DNA from: Porpolomopsis calyptriformis
Taxonomy: Eukaryota > Basidiomycota > Agaricomycetes > Agaricales > Hygrophoraceae
Length of the DNA: 64,000 nucleotides
Assembly (NCBI GenBank): GCA_951640195.1
Contig: OX621174.1
Location: 310,001 to 374,000, forward strand
Reading direction: 5' to 3'
The position numbers were made by a program, and so were the translations under genes. Of the stretch, positions 11,011 to 23,236 are shown piece after piece; position 1 is the stretch's first letter; every line of letters starts with the position of its first letter. The notes under the pieces are model-generated. The model had not been told where the DNA came from. It was given only the letters and a program-made list of their open reading frames with translations, and did no database searches.

Positions 11011-12915
11011 ATGAACTTTCTCAATCGTCGTCGTTCCAAACCTCAGCTCACGGATGCCACCCCTACCCCAACTATCACGGAGCGTGCCCGTGCGATAAGC
11101 ACCAGTATCGGAAAGGCTCGCTCATCCAGATTGATCAAACGTGTCTCCATGATATTTTCACCTCAGAAAAAGGACAGTATCCCCCCTCACTTACAACCTC
11201 TCTGCAATATCAGCCGGAGACGACCGTCTCACTCACTGTACTCGAGTCGCACTTCCTCTACCACCTCTCTGGATGACATTCGTCCACCTAGCGGATTGGG
11301 TTCTTCCGTGCCCAGGCTCGCCAGGGGTAACTCGCTGTCCTCCAACACATCCCTGCCATCTCCGCCTAGCAATCGCCTCTCCTTTTACCCTGGTGGTCAC
11401 GAACGATCGAGATGCTTGAGTTCTCCCGGAATTCTACGCATCTATCTCAAGGCACACGAGCCGCCACCATGGATCGACGTCGTCCCGCCCCCGTCCACCA
11501 CTCCTAAGACACCTACTCTCAACCTTCCTGCCGAAGTCTTGGACGTCTTACTCTCGTTTCTATCCCGCTCGGACGTTGCATCACTTGGCGTCGTTTCAAA
11601 AAGATTCTGCTCGGCTGTTCGCCAGCGATTATACAGCATACTCGATCTACGTATCCTTCCCTTGAACCGCGTCGAGCAACTCAACTCGCTCCTTGCATCC
11701 CGGCCGGATCTCGCCGAAATAGTACATACACTCATATGTGACCGCTGGCCGCCATTGCCGACACCCCCGCCTCGAGCTAGCATCTACAGACTATCAAGCC
11801 TTCCTTTCTTTTCTTCGCTGCCCTCCTCATCCTCGACGTTCGGTATGGCTTTACGCAATATGCGCCGACTCACCTCCCTCACAGTTCCGTCCTTTGACCC
11901 CACTATCTTCAGCGACAACCATGAATATTTCCGTTTGAGAAATCTCACGTTCCTTCAGTCAACAATGTCCGCGGACGAGCAAAAGCAGCTGTTCGCTTGG
12001 CTCGTCGGCCAGCCAGATATACTCTCCCTCTCTTTTCCTAATCTCGCTGAGCAAACCGATCATACTTCCAAGACTAGTCTACCTCCACTCGAGACACCTG
12101 GTTCAAGGGACACCATCGCTGGTATCTGCGAGTTGCTAGACTTTGCCCCAAGATCCTCTCCTTTGACGCCAACAACCCCCACACCATGGAATTTTTACCC
12201 CGGGATGTCCTCCCAACCCACCACTCCCATAGCCCCCTGCGATATCAACAACCCATCATCCCTCCTCCCCGCACTTACCTCCCTCCACGCTCCCCCAACG
12301 CTCATCACCCTTCTGGCACCCACCCGCCCTCTCAAACAGGTCACCATCCACATTCGAACCAACCTCGATACAGGTCTGCGACCATCGGCGCTTATCACCG
12401 CCATCCATGGCACTGCATGCCTCAGCGTCCGGTTCGGTGCGAACGTAGATAAGAGGTCCGTGGAAAAGATGATGAGGGCTGCAGCTAAAGTTTTGGGGGG
12501 TGGCTGCCAGCAATTGGACGTTGAGATTGGATTGATGATATCCAACGAGGTGGGTCCGCTTCCTTCTTTCTTTCGCCCGTTCACTCCCTGTTGAACCCTA
12601 TCTCTGTTCATCCATCGATGATTGACATGTCGTGTTTAGACGCTCTACAAGATCATCCAAGCTGTCATCCCCTGTTTCATCGTCCTCCACACCCTCACCC
12701 TGCATCGCTCGGCGCCCGTGCCGGCAGTTTTATCCGTATCTTCACCGTCGTTAACTGATATACACCATTCCACCCATTCAAGCGCAGACGCGGACTTTGA
12801 CCTCCACCAGAATGAGGATGAACATGCCCATCTTAACGTGTGGCTCAAACACTGCCCAACCCTTACCAACGTGACATTCCTCTCGCAGGCGAAGTGGCAT
12901 ATCGGCTTGACGTAA
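11011..12915 (+). CDS. F-box protein with long Ser/Pro-rich N-terminus
   Basis: Two exons, 11,011-12,549 and 12,640-12,915, joined in phase 0 across a 90-bp GT-AG intron, giving 604 residues. Residues 1-165 are basic and Ser/Thr/Pro-rich and look disordered. An F-box follows at about 175-215 (LPAEVLDVLLSFLSRSDVAS, then VSKRFCSAVRQRLY). The C-terminal half has loose leucine-rich spacing and ends with LKHCPTLTNVTFLSQAKWH, a pattern common in agaricomycete F-box proteins. The expected role is a substrate adaptor of an SCF ubiquitin ligase; the substrate is not predictable. Confidence 0.85.
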
Positions 12916-13416
12916 CGTTTGTGCTTACAGTATATCTGTAATTGGGAGCTTCGGTTCGTTCTTTTGGACAGTTTTACTCTTTTTGATACATATTCATGTG
13001 CTTTATACGGATACCCGTTGTGTTCTGTTTTCAGACTTATTTTGTATACCTCGTTGCACTGCATAAAACTCACATATTGTTATCATAGGTTGTAATAGTT
13101 GAATATATCTATGGGTAAAGTTATGGCTGGACTGGCAAATTGCTGAGGAAGACGAAGAACAGGTAACTGGAAGAAGCCGACAGTTGATGTGGGGTAACAA
13201 GCTAAACCGAATGTGTTCTAGTCGGAACAAAAAAAAGTGTTTGAGATCTCAATCAAGCGCTTCGGTGAGCGCCTGTAAACTTACAATAAGACCCCAAAGC
13301 AAACACCAAACACAGACAAGAGCCCACAATGACCACGACCACCATCCCCTTCTCTCAGCCCCGGCCCCAAGCCTCGCGTTCATTTACTCGTCCCGATCCC
13401 AAGGATCTGCCAGGCC
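12916..13416. other. Intergenic, convergent 3' ends
   Basis: About 500 bp between the F-box gene (+) and the DUF262 gene (-). AT-rich with no recognisable gene. Confidence 0.5.
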
Positions 13417-16400
13417 TTAAGGATACTCCCACTTCTTCCTACCTCTCATACCTGCACCCCGTCCTCGCCCTCCCCTCCCTCTTCCTCGATCCCCCCCTCT
13501 GCCCCGATCATAATCCATGTCCCAATCTTTTTCTCTCCCCCACTCTCTTTGATCTCTCCGTCCATCATCCCTCAGGCTATCCACGTTACTGAGACTGTAT
13601 CCTCGGCCAAACCTCGGCCCATTCACACTATGACCACGGTCATGCTCTCGGTTCCTGTCTCTATCTCTTTCTCTTTCTCGGTCCAAATGATCATAACTGC
13701 CGTCCGAAGACCGTCGGATCCGGTCGAAGCGAGGCGTGTACGTGTTGTCATGGAACGACGGCCTCCTCAGTGGGGGCGCAGAGCTCGGTGGAGGTAGGTT
13801 GGAATACGAGCCTCCACTCGGCGTCTGTGGTGGCCGTATCCCAGACCTAGATTCATTCCCCCAGTCATCGGGACGAGGAGCAGCAACCTGTGAGGAAGGT
13901 TGCGAACTCGCCAATAGTCCAACGGTCAAATGGCTAGGAACGGACAACTGCTGTGATTGCGATTCTGCTTGAGGGGGTGCCATCCGACCCTGGGCCGAAG
14001 TGTTTGACCCAGAGGTAAGCGAGTTCACGCTTGCGTTTGGTTTGTGTGAAGATCCCAATGAAGAATGCAACGGGTTCTGCGAATTTGGCCAGAATGTCGA
14101 AACACCCAGGGGACCTGGCCGAGATGGTTTTACCATCTCAGCACTCTTTGATGCCGTACCTTTACCTCCGTGATCCGCATTTATACTTTCGTTGTCGCTG
14201 CCGTTGAGCTGCAGCGGCGTTTGCGCCTGAGTCTGAGCCACGGGTAGTGGTTTTTGGAGACCCGTGCGAACTAATAGTGCCTCAATACTCTCTTGGCTGA
14301 TCTTTACCTGCGGCGAGACGGCGCCCGTGCCTACATCTAGTGTGGATGTCCCTTGAATATTTTCACCTTGCGGGACTGTCACCTCCATAGCATCTTGAGC
14401 ACGAGATGTATCCACAAGCGACGGAATAAGAGGACTAGGTTTCAAAGAAGGCAGTTGCATCTCCAATTTCGTAATGTGTGCCGCTGCTCTGGCTGCACGA
14501 AGAGGTGCCAGCCTATCACGAATTCCTTGGATGCCAGTATGTTTTTGGTTATGATTTGACATGAGAGAAGTATCTTGTGGTTCTGGCTTGACCTTAATTG
14601 CAGGATCAACAGCTGAAACATCAGAAGCTTGAGGTTGAGGTGGATTGTTAGAGGGAACAGATACAGAAGCCACAGTGTTGGGATGAGCTAGAGGTGCTGC
14701 AGGTGATATAGACAAAAGTGTAGGTGTGGGGGGGAATGGAGCAGGAGCAGAAGGGGTAAATTCAGGCTCACAGAGATGTGTGTGTGCAGATGCAGGTGCA
14801 GAGGAGGTGAGGGTGGGTGCAGAAGGGATAGGTGCAGGGGGGATAATTGCATTTCCAGGCATTGGGGGAGTGACTGCATTCACAGTTGGGGACACAACGG
14901 AAGATTGTGCAGGTGCACTAAGACTAGCAGAAGAATTTGCCACGAGTGAAGGTGGAGATTTGGATGGTTTGGATACTCCTCGGGGTGGGGGTTGCACAGG
15001 TTTCGACCCAGCACCTATCACGCTTTTGGATGCAGCCACTGGTGGAGATATCTTTGGAATGCGTGGTGTAGCCATTGACTGAGAAGGTCTTTGTGGCAGG
15101 GGCTTTTTTGACAACTCCGTTGCATTAGATGAGGATGATTGGTTTGGTTTCGTGGAATTTGGACCCACTTGCGCTGGCGAAGCTCGGTGCGATATGGACG
15201 TCGCGGTCTTCAAAGCTGATGCTTTTCCCACTGTAGATTTCAAATGGGTAGGTTGCTGACTAGGAACAGAGAGAGATTTGCTGGGCGAGGAGGTGGCCGA
15301 CACTTTTGTAGGAGCCGATTTCGACATAGCGGTAGACTTGCCTTTCGCAAGACGTGGTCTGGGCGCCACTGGTTCCTCGTCGTCGCTATCGACAACTCGT
15401 TTCCGCTTCGCGGTGAAAGCTTTCTCGGCAGCGGGAAGGTCCCCCTTTCCATCACTCCTAAGCGGGAGCTTTTTTACCTTTACCGTGACAAAGGTATACA
15501 TGTGCTTCATTGTCTTCGAATTCAAACGGATGTCGATGAACTTGGCTCGAACATCTGCCCTCAGCATCTCAATGGCCGAGGACAGTTGGGTCGGGGACAA
15601 GGTCGGCGCGTGAAGGTAAATAAGAAGACCAATCATGACAAACTCGATGGGAGAGACTCTCGTGGGTTTCCGAAAGGGGGTGTTTAATTTTTTATCCCGG
15701 GCTAAAGAAACAAAAATTCGAAAGGTGTTGAGTAAGCCTTCGCGATGGCTTTTGGGAACCGGGTTTGGATCCTGGAGCCATTTTTCAAGCTGGGCCACAC
15801 CAGGAGTTGTCTGTCTAGGATATTTATCGATGAGATAAGCAATCGAGGTTATACACTGAAAGTCACGTCCGCGGGCATGCTCCCACTCTAAGTAGCCTTC
15901 GAATCCGTTGTCTCCGAGAACTTGCATTTGAATATCACGGATGAGAGAGGGCCGTTCTCCAGTGATTGCTTGCATCCGTTCTATCAAAGAGGTTAGCAAA
16001 AATAAAGATCACAACCAACCAAGGCATTCAAACCGGCGGGTGTTAAGGCTACGCCAAGCTGGACACGCTGAAAAGAGGGTTATCTGATGTAGAGCAGCTT
16101 GTTAAGAATTGGTCGTTACCTGGAAGATTTCACGTTCTTGATCGCCACTGAGGTTGTCATATTCTACACAGACAATCTGCTTGTTTGCAAAGAGTTTTTT
16201 ATACTGTTCGGGAAGAATTTTGCGGTTTTGGCCATAAGCATTCTTGTACCACATCTTTTGATTGGTGAATCTACAAAAAAAGGTCTCAAAAAGAGCGCAT
16301 CCTTCAGATGTAACCACGTGGACGTACGAATCTTTGTCTGATAAGGCAGTTGAGACAGTGTTTATGATACAGAGGTGTGTAGTTCGAATAACTTGACTTA

Positions 16401-17091
16401 CGAGGGATCTAGTAAGGTGATCAGCTTAAAATTCACTCACCCCACCACATATGTGATGCGACGCACCATCCCATCCATAAATCTTTCGAAAGGACGCGAA
16501 GAGTTGAAATGGTTACCCTGGTGGTAAGTTGTGAAGTCTCACCGTTGAATCGATGTTAACCTCTGCTTTCCGTCAATGCAAGTTCGCTTTTCGTCTCCAT
16601 CGTCCGTCGAAGAGACAGCTGGATAAATCAGGCTCATGCGACACCTATATTCCGAACAACCCACCGAATATAATAGGCGGAACATAGTAATTATGAAGAA
16701 GAGAGTCTATAAGACCAGTTTGCTTTGTTTCAGGCCAAACGATCTCTACATGTGATGACGATATAACAGATAATGGATTATCGAAGGGTTCGTGCTGTTG
16801 ACAGAGATAATCGCGAAGCTTACCCCTTTGATATTCTGGATCGAGGTCGATGGTGTTTTCTATGATTTGATCTAGAGTAAAAAATAAATGATCTGTATGC
16901 ATGACATAGTCGGGAATGAGATCACCATAGAGAGCTTTCGCAGAGAATTGACTGGTTCGAGGAGGGCGAAGAGATCCTCTAATCTGATAATCCCGACCGC
17001 CTTTGCTTCGCGTCCGTGCAGCAGCTGCCAATGGCATACTATCTTCGTCCGAGGAGAGCTCTGTGAGTTCTGAAAAATCGGAAAGTGACAT
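13417..17091 (-). CDS. DUF262 (GmrSD-N/ParB-like) protein with long RG-rich tail
   Basis: Read from ATG 17,091 (MSLSDFSELTEL). The N-terminal exons carry the DUF262 signature: DLDPEYQR, IVWPETKQTGLIDSLLHNYY with VPPIIF, and CIDGKQRLTSIQRF (about 16,560-16,590), where DGKQR is the conserved core. Next come FTNQKMWYKNAYGQNRKILP and VQLGVALTPAGLNAL, then a long last exon (13,417-15,999). That exon starts with a helical segment (ERMQAITGERPSLIRDIQ), continues as about 600 residues of Ser/Pro/Thr/Gln-rich low complexity, and ends in Arg/Gly repeats (RGRGGRGRGAGMRGR). In bacteria DUF262 is the N-terminal domain of GmrSD modification-dependent restriction enzymes. The fungal role is not known, though an RG-rich tail suggests nucleic-acid contact (inference). 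It is divergent from SMC2 with 186 bp between starts. Confidence 0.8.
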
Positions 17092-17252
17092 GTCTAGTCA
17101 AATAGGTCGAGCTGTGAAGAGACACAGGGAGGTTCTTTCTGTAGGCCAATGAATGCTGGAGCGGGCGTTTCAACGGGAATTTTTCGGATTTTGGAATTAC
17201 ATAAGGCGTCCCGGGGTCTCCCGCCCAAAAATGGAGTCGTCAACGTGACCGA

Positions 17253-17258
17253 ACGCGT
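17253..17258. promoter_or_regulatory. MCB-like ACGCGT between DUF262 gene and SMC2
   Basis: The 186-bp region 17,092-17,277 must serve both divergent genes. It contains ACGCGT, the MluI cell-cycle box bound by fungal MBF at G1/S genes, about 20 bp before the SMC2 ATG, and a GC-rich CCCGCCCAAAAA stretch at about 17,221 that resembles an E2F-type site on the other strand. The link to cell-cycle control is inference. Confidence 0.4.
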
Positions 17259-17277
17259 TACTTGAACATTGACCAAG

Positions 17278-20200
17278 ATGCGGATTGAAGAACTCGTATT
17301 GGAAGGTACGTTTAATTTCATGGCAGGATCTATGGCAGTTTTGTTTCTGACTTCTATAGGCTTTAAGTCGTACCCTGTGCGCACGCAAATAACTGGCTGG
17401 GACCCCTCATTCAACGCGATTACCGGCCTAAACGGCTCAGGCAAGTCCAATGTCCTCGACGCGATATGTTTCGTTCTCGGCATCACAAATATGTCTCAAG
17501 TGAGTGTAAATCGTTCTGGATTCATCGATGTGATCGCAAAGACGCGTTTGGTCTTGTTCAGATGCGCGCACAGAACCAACAGGATCTCATCTATAAACGC
17601 GGTCAGGCTGGTATCACAAAAGCAAGTGTCACCATCGTTTTCGACAACTCTGACCGAGAAAAGAGCCCCGTTGGTCTTGAAAACTGCAAGCAAATTACAG
17701 TAACGCGGCAGGTACGTATAGCACATCAACGTGTCAAATATATCTGTCCACAATCGGCCCTAGATCGCACTGCCAAATATTTCGAAATATTTATTGAACG
17801 GTCACAAGTCTCAACAACACACGATACAAACATTATTCCAAAGTGTTCAACTGAATATCAACAACCCGAACTTCCTCATCATGCAAGGTCGCATAACAAA
17901 GGTACGACATGTTTTATCTAACCGCTTTCGTGTATTTGAAGTGGTTATTTCTATTAGGTTTTAAACATGCGACCCCAAGAGATCCTCGGGATGGTTGAAG
18001 AAGCCGCTGGTACGCGAATGTTTGAGGAACGTAAGGACAAAGCCAAGAAAACGATGGGTAAAAAAGAAAAACGAGTTGAAGAAATCACTTCTCTTCTTGC
18101 GGAGGAAATCACTCCGAAACTCGACACGTTGCGGGCCGAAAAGCGATCGTTTCTGCAGTGGCAAAAAGCATGTTCTGAGCTTGAGCGCATTGGACGGGTC
18201 CTACGTGCTTGGGAGTGGACGGAAGGTCACGAGCGGGTGGAGAAGAAGCAGGTGGAGATTGGTAAGAAAGAGAAAGAGATTGGGAAGGTAAAAAAAGAGC
18301 GAGAACGGTTCGCGAGAGAGGGGGTGGCGGCAGAGAAGGATTTGGACGAAGTTTTGGCAAAAAGAGAGCAGGAGATGAAAAAGGTCGGGAAGTTTAAGAA
18401 GCGAGAAGAGGAGGTTGTGGAGCTGGAGAAAGTGCTCGTGAAATTTCGGACACAAGTAGACATTAAGAACACGATGATTGCGGACGAGGAGGGAAAGGTG
18501 AAGGAATCGGAGGATGAGCTCAAGACCGTATGTGTCCTGATCGTCCATTTGGGTTATTAACATTCATTTCCTCTAGCTAAACGAGTCGCTTATCCAAAAT
18601 CGGACCCAAGTCGAAGCTTTTACAGCATCTTATTCCGCCGTTAAAGAAGAGCACACTACCACCCAAACATCGCTCTCCAAGGCGGAGGAGCTTTTGCAGA
18701 CACTGCTCACTGGTCTCTCCTCCAGCCGTACTGGCAATGCCACTGGGGGTGGATACATGGGCCAACTGGCAGATTCCAAAGCACTGCTTGCACAAGCAAG
18801 TGCCGAGGAGGAACAAATTCGGGTTAAACTTGCCATGAGCGAGCGTGAGTTAAAGACCCTTGCTGGTCGGTGGAAGGAAGTAGAGAAGGAAGCGAGTGAG
18901 GGGAAGAATAACCTGGAGAAGATGAGGGCCGAGGTGGAAATGTTCAGAAAACGAGTGGCCCAATCTGGGTGGAATGCAGACAAAGAGCGTGAACATGAGA
19001 TGGCCATGAGAAGTGCCAAAGGGGAACTCAGGCAGTTTACCGAAGTAAGTTGTTGAAAGGATTCCAAGTTTTGTTTGCTCAGCTTCGCATCTACAACAGG
19101 AGCGCGATGCTATCAAGCAACGCCTCTCTTCACTTGACTTTAGCTATTCGTCGCCATCTCCGAATTTCGATCGGTCAAAAGTCAGAGGCTTGGTGGCCTC
19201 TCTGATATCCCTCGATCAGAAGGACTTTAACAAGTCAACCGCCCTCGAGATTACAGCAGGGGGTAAGCTATTTAATGTGGTGGTGGAGGATGAGAAAGTC
19301 GGAAAAGAGCTTTTACAGAATGGCAAGCTGAAGAAGCGGGTGACTATCATCCCACTGAACAAGATCAATGCGTTCAAAATGTCGGCACAGGTGAGTTTTC
19401 TAAGGGTCAAGACGTTTATATCCACTGATGGATCACTTCGCAGAAATTGCAAGCTGCCACAAAACTTGCGCCTGGGAAAGTCCGTTTGGCTCTTTCGCTC
19501 GTAGGGTACGCCGAAGAGGTTGCAAACGCAATGACGTACGTGTTTGGTGACACGATGATTTGCGACGACGCTGCATCTGCCAAGTTGGTCACATTCTCAC
19601 CACAAGTAGGTGGGGTGCGGTCAGTCACTTTGGACGGCGATGTATACGATCCGTCTGGCACTCTTAGTGGCGGATCTGCCCCAAGTTCGAGTGGGACGTT
19701 GGTGAAGGTGCAAGAACTATTGAATGCGGATAGGAAAGTAGTAGAAGCGAGCAAGCGTTTAGAGGTGCTGGAAACTGCGGAGGAGCGTGGACGAGAGGGA
19801 AAAGAGAAGTGGAAAAAGTTGGCGAGAGATCTGGAAATGAAGGAGCACGAGATGCGGTTGCTGGAAGAACAAGTTGAGGGCAGCAATGCGACGAGGGTAT
19901 GTATTGGATTTTCCAGAGCTTATTATTATTGTTTACGCTCCGTTAAAGGTCGGAGTGCAAGTCGAGGAACTGAAAAAGACGATTGCGGACCTAAAAACCG
20001 CCTCGCAGTCCGCCAAGGACAAGCAAATAGCTGCCAAGGAAGAATGCCGCAAGTTGGAGAAGGATATGGACGAGTTCAAGAACAACAAGGAGGGAAAGAT
20101 TGACGAGCTCAAGGTATTTCCGCACAGCCTTTTATTCTGATTAAGTACGACTTTGGTTTCCATCTTTCACAGGCAGATGTCTCAAAACAAAAGGCGGCTC

Positions 20201-21735
20201 TTCAGAAACATGCCGTGATTGTCAAGACACGACAGAAAGAGCTGCAAGCGGCTACACTTGAGTTGGGTAAGTGCAATATACTGGTGAAATGACTGACGCG
20301 ATATTGATGGGTGATAAAGAACAAATTGAGAAAGACATGGTCAGCTCAAGTGAGAAGCTAGAAGAAGCTAAAGCCGGCATCGCAAAGCTCCGTAAGGAAC
20401 TCGCCACTCTTGATGAGGAGCTCGCAAAAAACGAGGTTGGCACATCACCTTCATTCTTATCGATTATCTACCCTCCCACTAAAATTTCCCTCGTGATAGG
20501 CATTGCATGCAACAGCAGAACGCAAGCTTCAAGAAGAGCGAGCGACGCTGACGCGATTCGATAACGAACTGAAGGAGCTCGAACGCGTCATCAAAGACAA
20601 GAAGCAAGCAGTCAACAATGCTGACCTCGAGCTAACGAAAGTGGAACACGACGTGCAAGTACTGACAAAAGAAGCGACTACCGTTTCGAACTTCGTTGCC
20701 AACCTCGAAAAGCAATATGAATGGATCGCAGAAGAAAAAGAGTCAGTTATCTCTTTTGTCTAGTATGATTTCTATTCAATAACGATTTATCTCGCTTAGA
20801 ATGTTCGGGAAGCCGGGATCACCGTATGATTTTACTGCGCTCGATGTTGGTGGGTTGAAGGAGAGGGCGAGAGAGTTAGAGGAGACTCAAAAGGGGATGA
20901 AGAAGAAGATTAACCCGAAGGTGATCAACATGATCGATAGGTATAGTTTGCCACTACTTCGCCAACATTGTCAGCTGATGAGACTCCAGTGTTGAGAAGA
21001 AAGAAACCGCATTGAAGAAGATGCTTGCCACCGTGATGAAAGACAAAGAGAAGATTGAAGAAACCATCGAAGAACTGGACCGATACAAGCGCGATGCGTT
21101 GCAAAAGACATGGGAGAAAGTCGACGGGTGAGACACTCCTATACAGCCAATACTACAGCTCAATGACGCGTTTTCTCAGGGACTTTGGCGGTATCTTTGC
21201 GGAACTCTTACCGGGAAATTTCGCAAAGTTACAGCCTCCCGACGGGCAAGACCTGATGCAAGGCCTCGAGGTCAAAGTTCAACTCGGCAGCGTCTGGAAG
21301 CAAAGTTTGACGGAACTCAGTGGTGGACAACGGTCAGTCTTGGTCTGTCATTTAGTGAACTTCTTAGTAACCTGGCTGGGCTGTTGTGATTCGTCGATTT
21401 TTTTACGCTACAGATCGCTCATCGCGCTCTCCTTGATTATGGCCCTTCTCCAATTCAAACCTGCGCCAATGTACATTCTCGATGAGATTGACGCGGCGCT
21501 GGACCTCTCGCACACGCAACACATCGGACAACTGTTCCGGACGCGATTCAAGGGATCGCAGTTTATCGTGGTATCGTTGAAGGAGGGTCTGTTCACGAAC
21601 GCGAACGTGTTATTCCGTACGCGATTCCGGGATGGGACGTCAATCGTGGAACGGACCGCACAACGGTCAAGTTCATCATTGTACACAGAGGGTGAGGAGA
21701 AGGGAGCGAAGGGGCGTCGACGGACTGGAACATAG
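17278..21735 (+). CDS. SMC2: Condensin subunit SMC2
   Basis: Begins [20 protein letters not shown] with an intron between 17,305 and 17,360. Walker A is [19 protein letters not shown] (about 17,430), followed by ITNMSQ and [14 protein letters not shown], hallmark SMC2 motifs, and [20 protein letters not shown]. Two coiled-coil arms flank a hinge (about 19,130-19,720: [37 protein letters not shown]). The C-terminal head has the ABC signature [10 protein letters not shown], split by an intron, and Walker [18 protein letters not shown]. All parts needed for a full-length protein of about 1,200 residues are present. SMC2 pairs with SMC4 in condensin to compact chromosomes using ATP. A TTG-based upstream extension is not needed because this ATG matches the family start. 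Confidence 0.95.
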
Positions 21736-21888
21736 ACGGCTGAATCGGACCATTGTACAGTACTGTATTGTGTATTCATTTATTTACATCGACGTTTGGA
21801 AGTGCAAGTATTATTTGATAGATTTGTGGCCGAAAAACTAGATGGGTATCATTAATGCATTTGTAGTCCCGTGCGTGCGTTTGCAAGT

Positions 21889-22877
21889 TCAATAACCTCT
21901 CGATATGCTATCGTTCACAGCCCCATTCTCTTTACCCGCATTCTCCCATTCCTTCAAAGGTCCGACTTTCGGATCGCCGCGTGAGGTAAAATAGGTCATC
22001 ATCAACAGAGCACACGAAGCCCATTCCATCGTCGTGCTGAGGAGGTACTCGCTAATCACAAAGCTGTCTGTTAAGCCGTCCGGGCCGTAATTGGAGGGAG
22101 AGAAATAATTGAACACGGGGATGAGGGAAGAGAGAATGCCATACAGCCCTCGCACGAAGAGGAAGGGCCAGATGGCCAGAAGGAGGAACAGCGTCGGGTG
22201 GACGCGGCGGCCGAGGTGGTCGCGCCTGCACTGGCGGATGGCATCAGAGATGCAGTAGAGAAGGCAGGTGGTGATGGCGAGGAAGACCGACTGGCCGGCG
22301 ACGCGCATGGCCCGGGCGGTGGGCAGGTTCGCCTCGAACTGCTGGGCGTCGCGCCCGGCAAGTAACGAGCCGCCGGTGATGATGAGCGTGTTGGCGGCGA
22401 TGAGGAAGTTGTGCATGATCGCCATGGGGTAGACTGGCTTGTGGAAGATTCTGAACGTGGCCTTGAGCCGGGTGAGGAACGGCGTCCCCGGTGGGTGTCT
22501 CGGCTCGAGCCACGAGTTCTGGGAGGGGTTGTTGTGGTATTGCCATGAGATGAGGAAACGGTAGGTACATAAAACGAGAGTGAAATAACCCTCGGCGCCT
22601 CTTGGGGAATAAGTCAGCTTTATCGCTTGAAATGCGAGGGGGACACATACAATGTGAAGTATGCGACGAGTAGACTCGTTGCCGAATAACCCTTGATGCC
22701 AAATGCAAGACCCGTGCATTGGGACGCGAGACGGACGATGACATGGAACAGGATGAAGGTGTACCGCGATCGCAATTTCAGGCGACGGGTGAGATATCCC
22801 GCGAGTAGGAAAGCCGAGAGGATGGCATACAAGATGAGAAATACGAGAGCCGCGCTGGATTCAGTGTTAAGTCCCAT
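21889..22877 (-). CDS. Seven-transmembrane fungal membrane protein
   Basis: Two exons, 22,651-22,877 and 21,889-22,600, joined across a 50-bp intron (GTATGT...AAG) to give 312 residues. Hydrophobic segments predict about seven membrane helices: VFLILYAILSAFLLAGY, TFILFHVIVRLAS, TSLLVAYFTL continuing into the second exon, IAANTLIITGGSLL, VFLAITTCLLYC, LFLLLAIWPFLFVRGLYG and LSTTMEWASCALLMMTYF. The layout resembles fungal DUF7702/RTA1-like multi-pass proteins, but I cannot assign a family with certainty. It has a charged cytosolic-looking tail and no signal peptide. Function unknown. Confidence 0.75.
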
Positions 22878-23236
22878 GGTATTCGCGGGCCAGCAGCAGC
22901 ACCAAACGGTGGTGGATACAGAACTTGAATCTAAACGCGGGTCAACGGGTCATAAATAGGAAGAAAGCTCTCCTTGGACCGCAGCAGGGAATATGTTTAT
23001 TCTTTCTGCGGAATCCGGTGCGAGAAAAAGGAAGAAACGAAACATGTTTATTAACTTCTAGATGATAAGAAATGTCAATGAACAGGCGGTGATGCTCCAT
23101 ATAACGACATGCCTCACCATGCCGCAGAATTGGCGAATAACCGGGCTTTGGATGGGGCGCAGCAATGTTGTACAGCATCATCCGATCCGATCAGAAATTT
23201 TGATTATCCGATCCTAGCGTCTATACACCAGCGCTC
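22878..23236. other. Divergent intergenic region
   Basis: About 360 bp between the 7-TM gene (-) and the dynamin gene (+). No motif stands out. Confidence 0.5.

Noticed and set aside
12195..12611. 138-codon minus-strand ORF
   Set aside because: Lies opposite the F-box gene exon and mirrors its composition.
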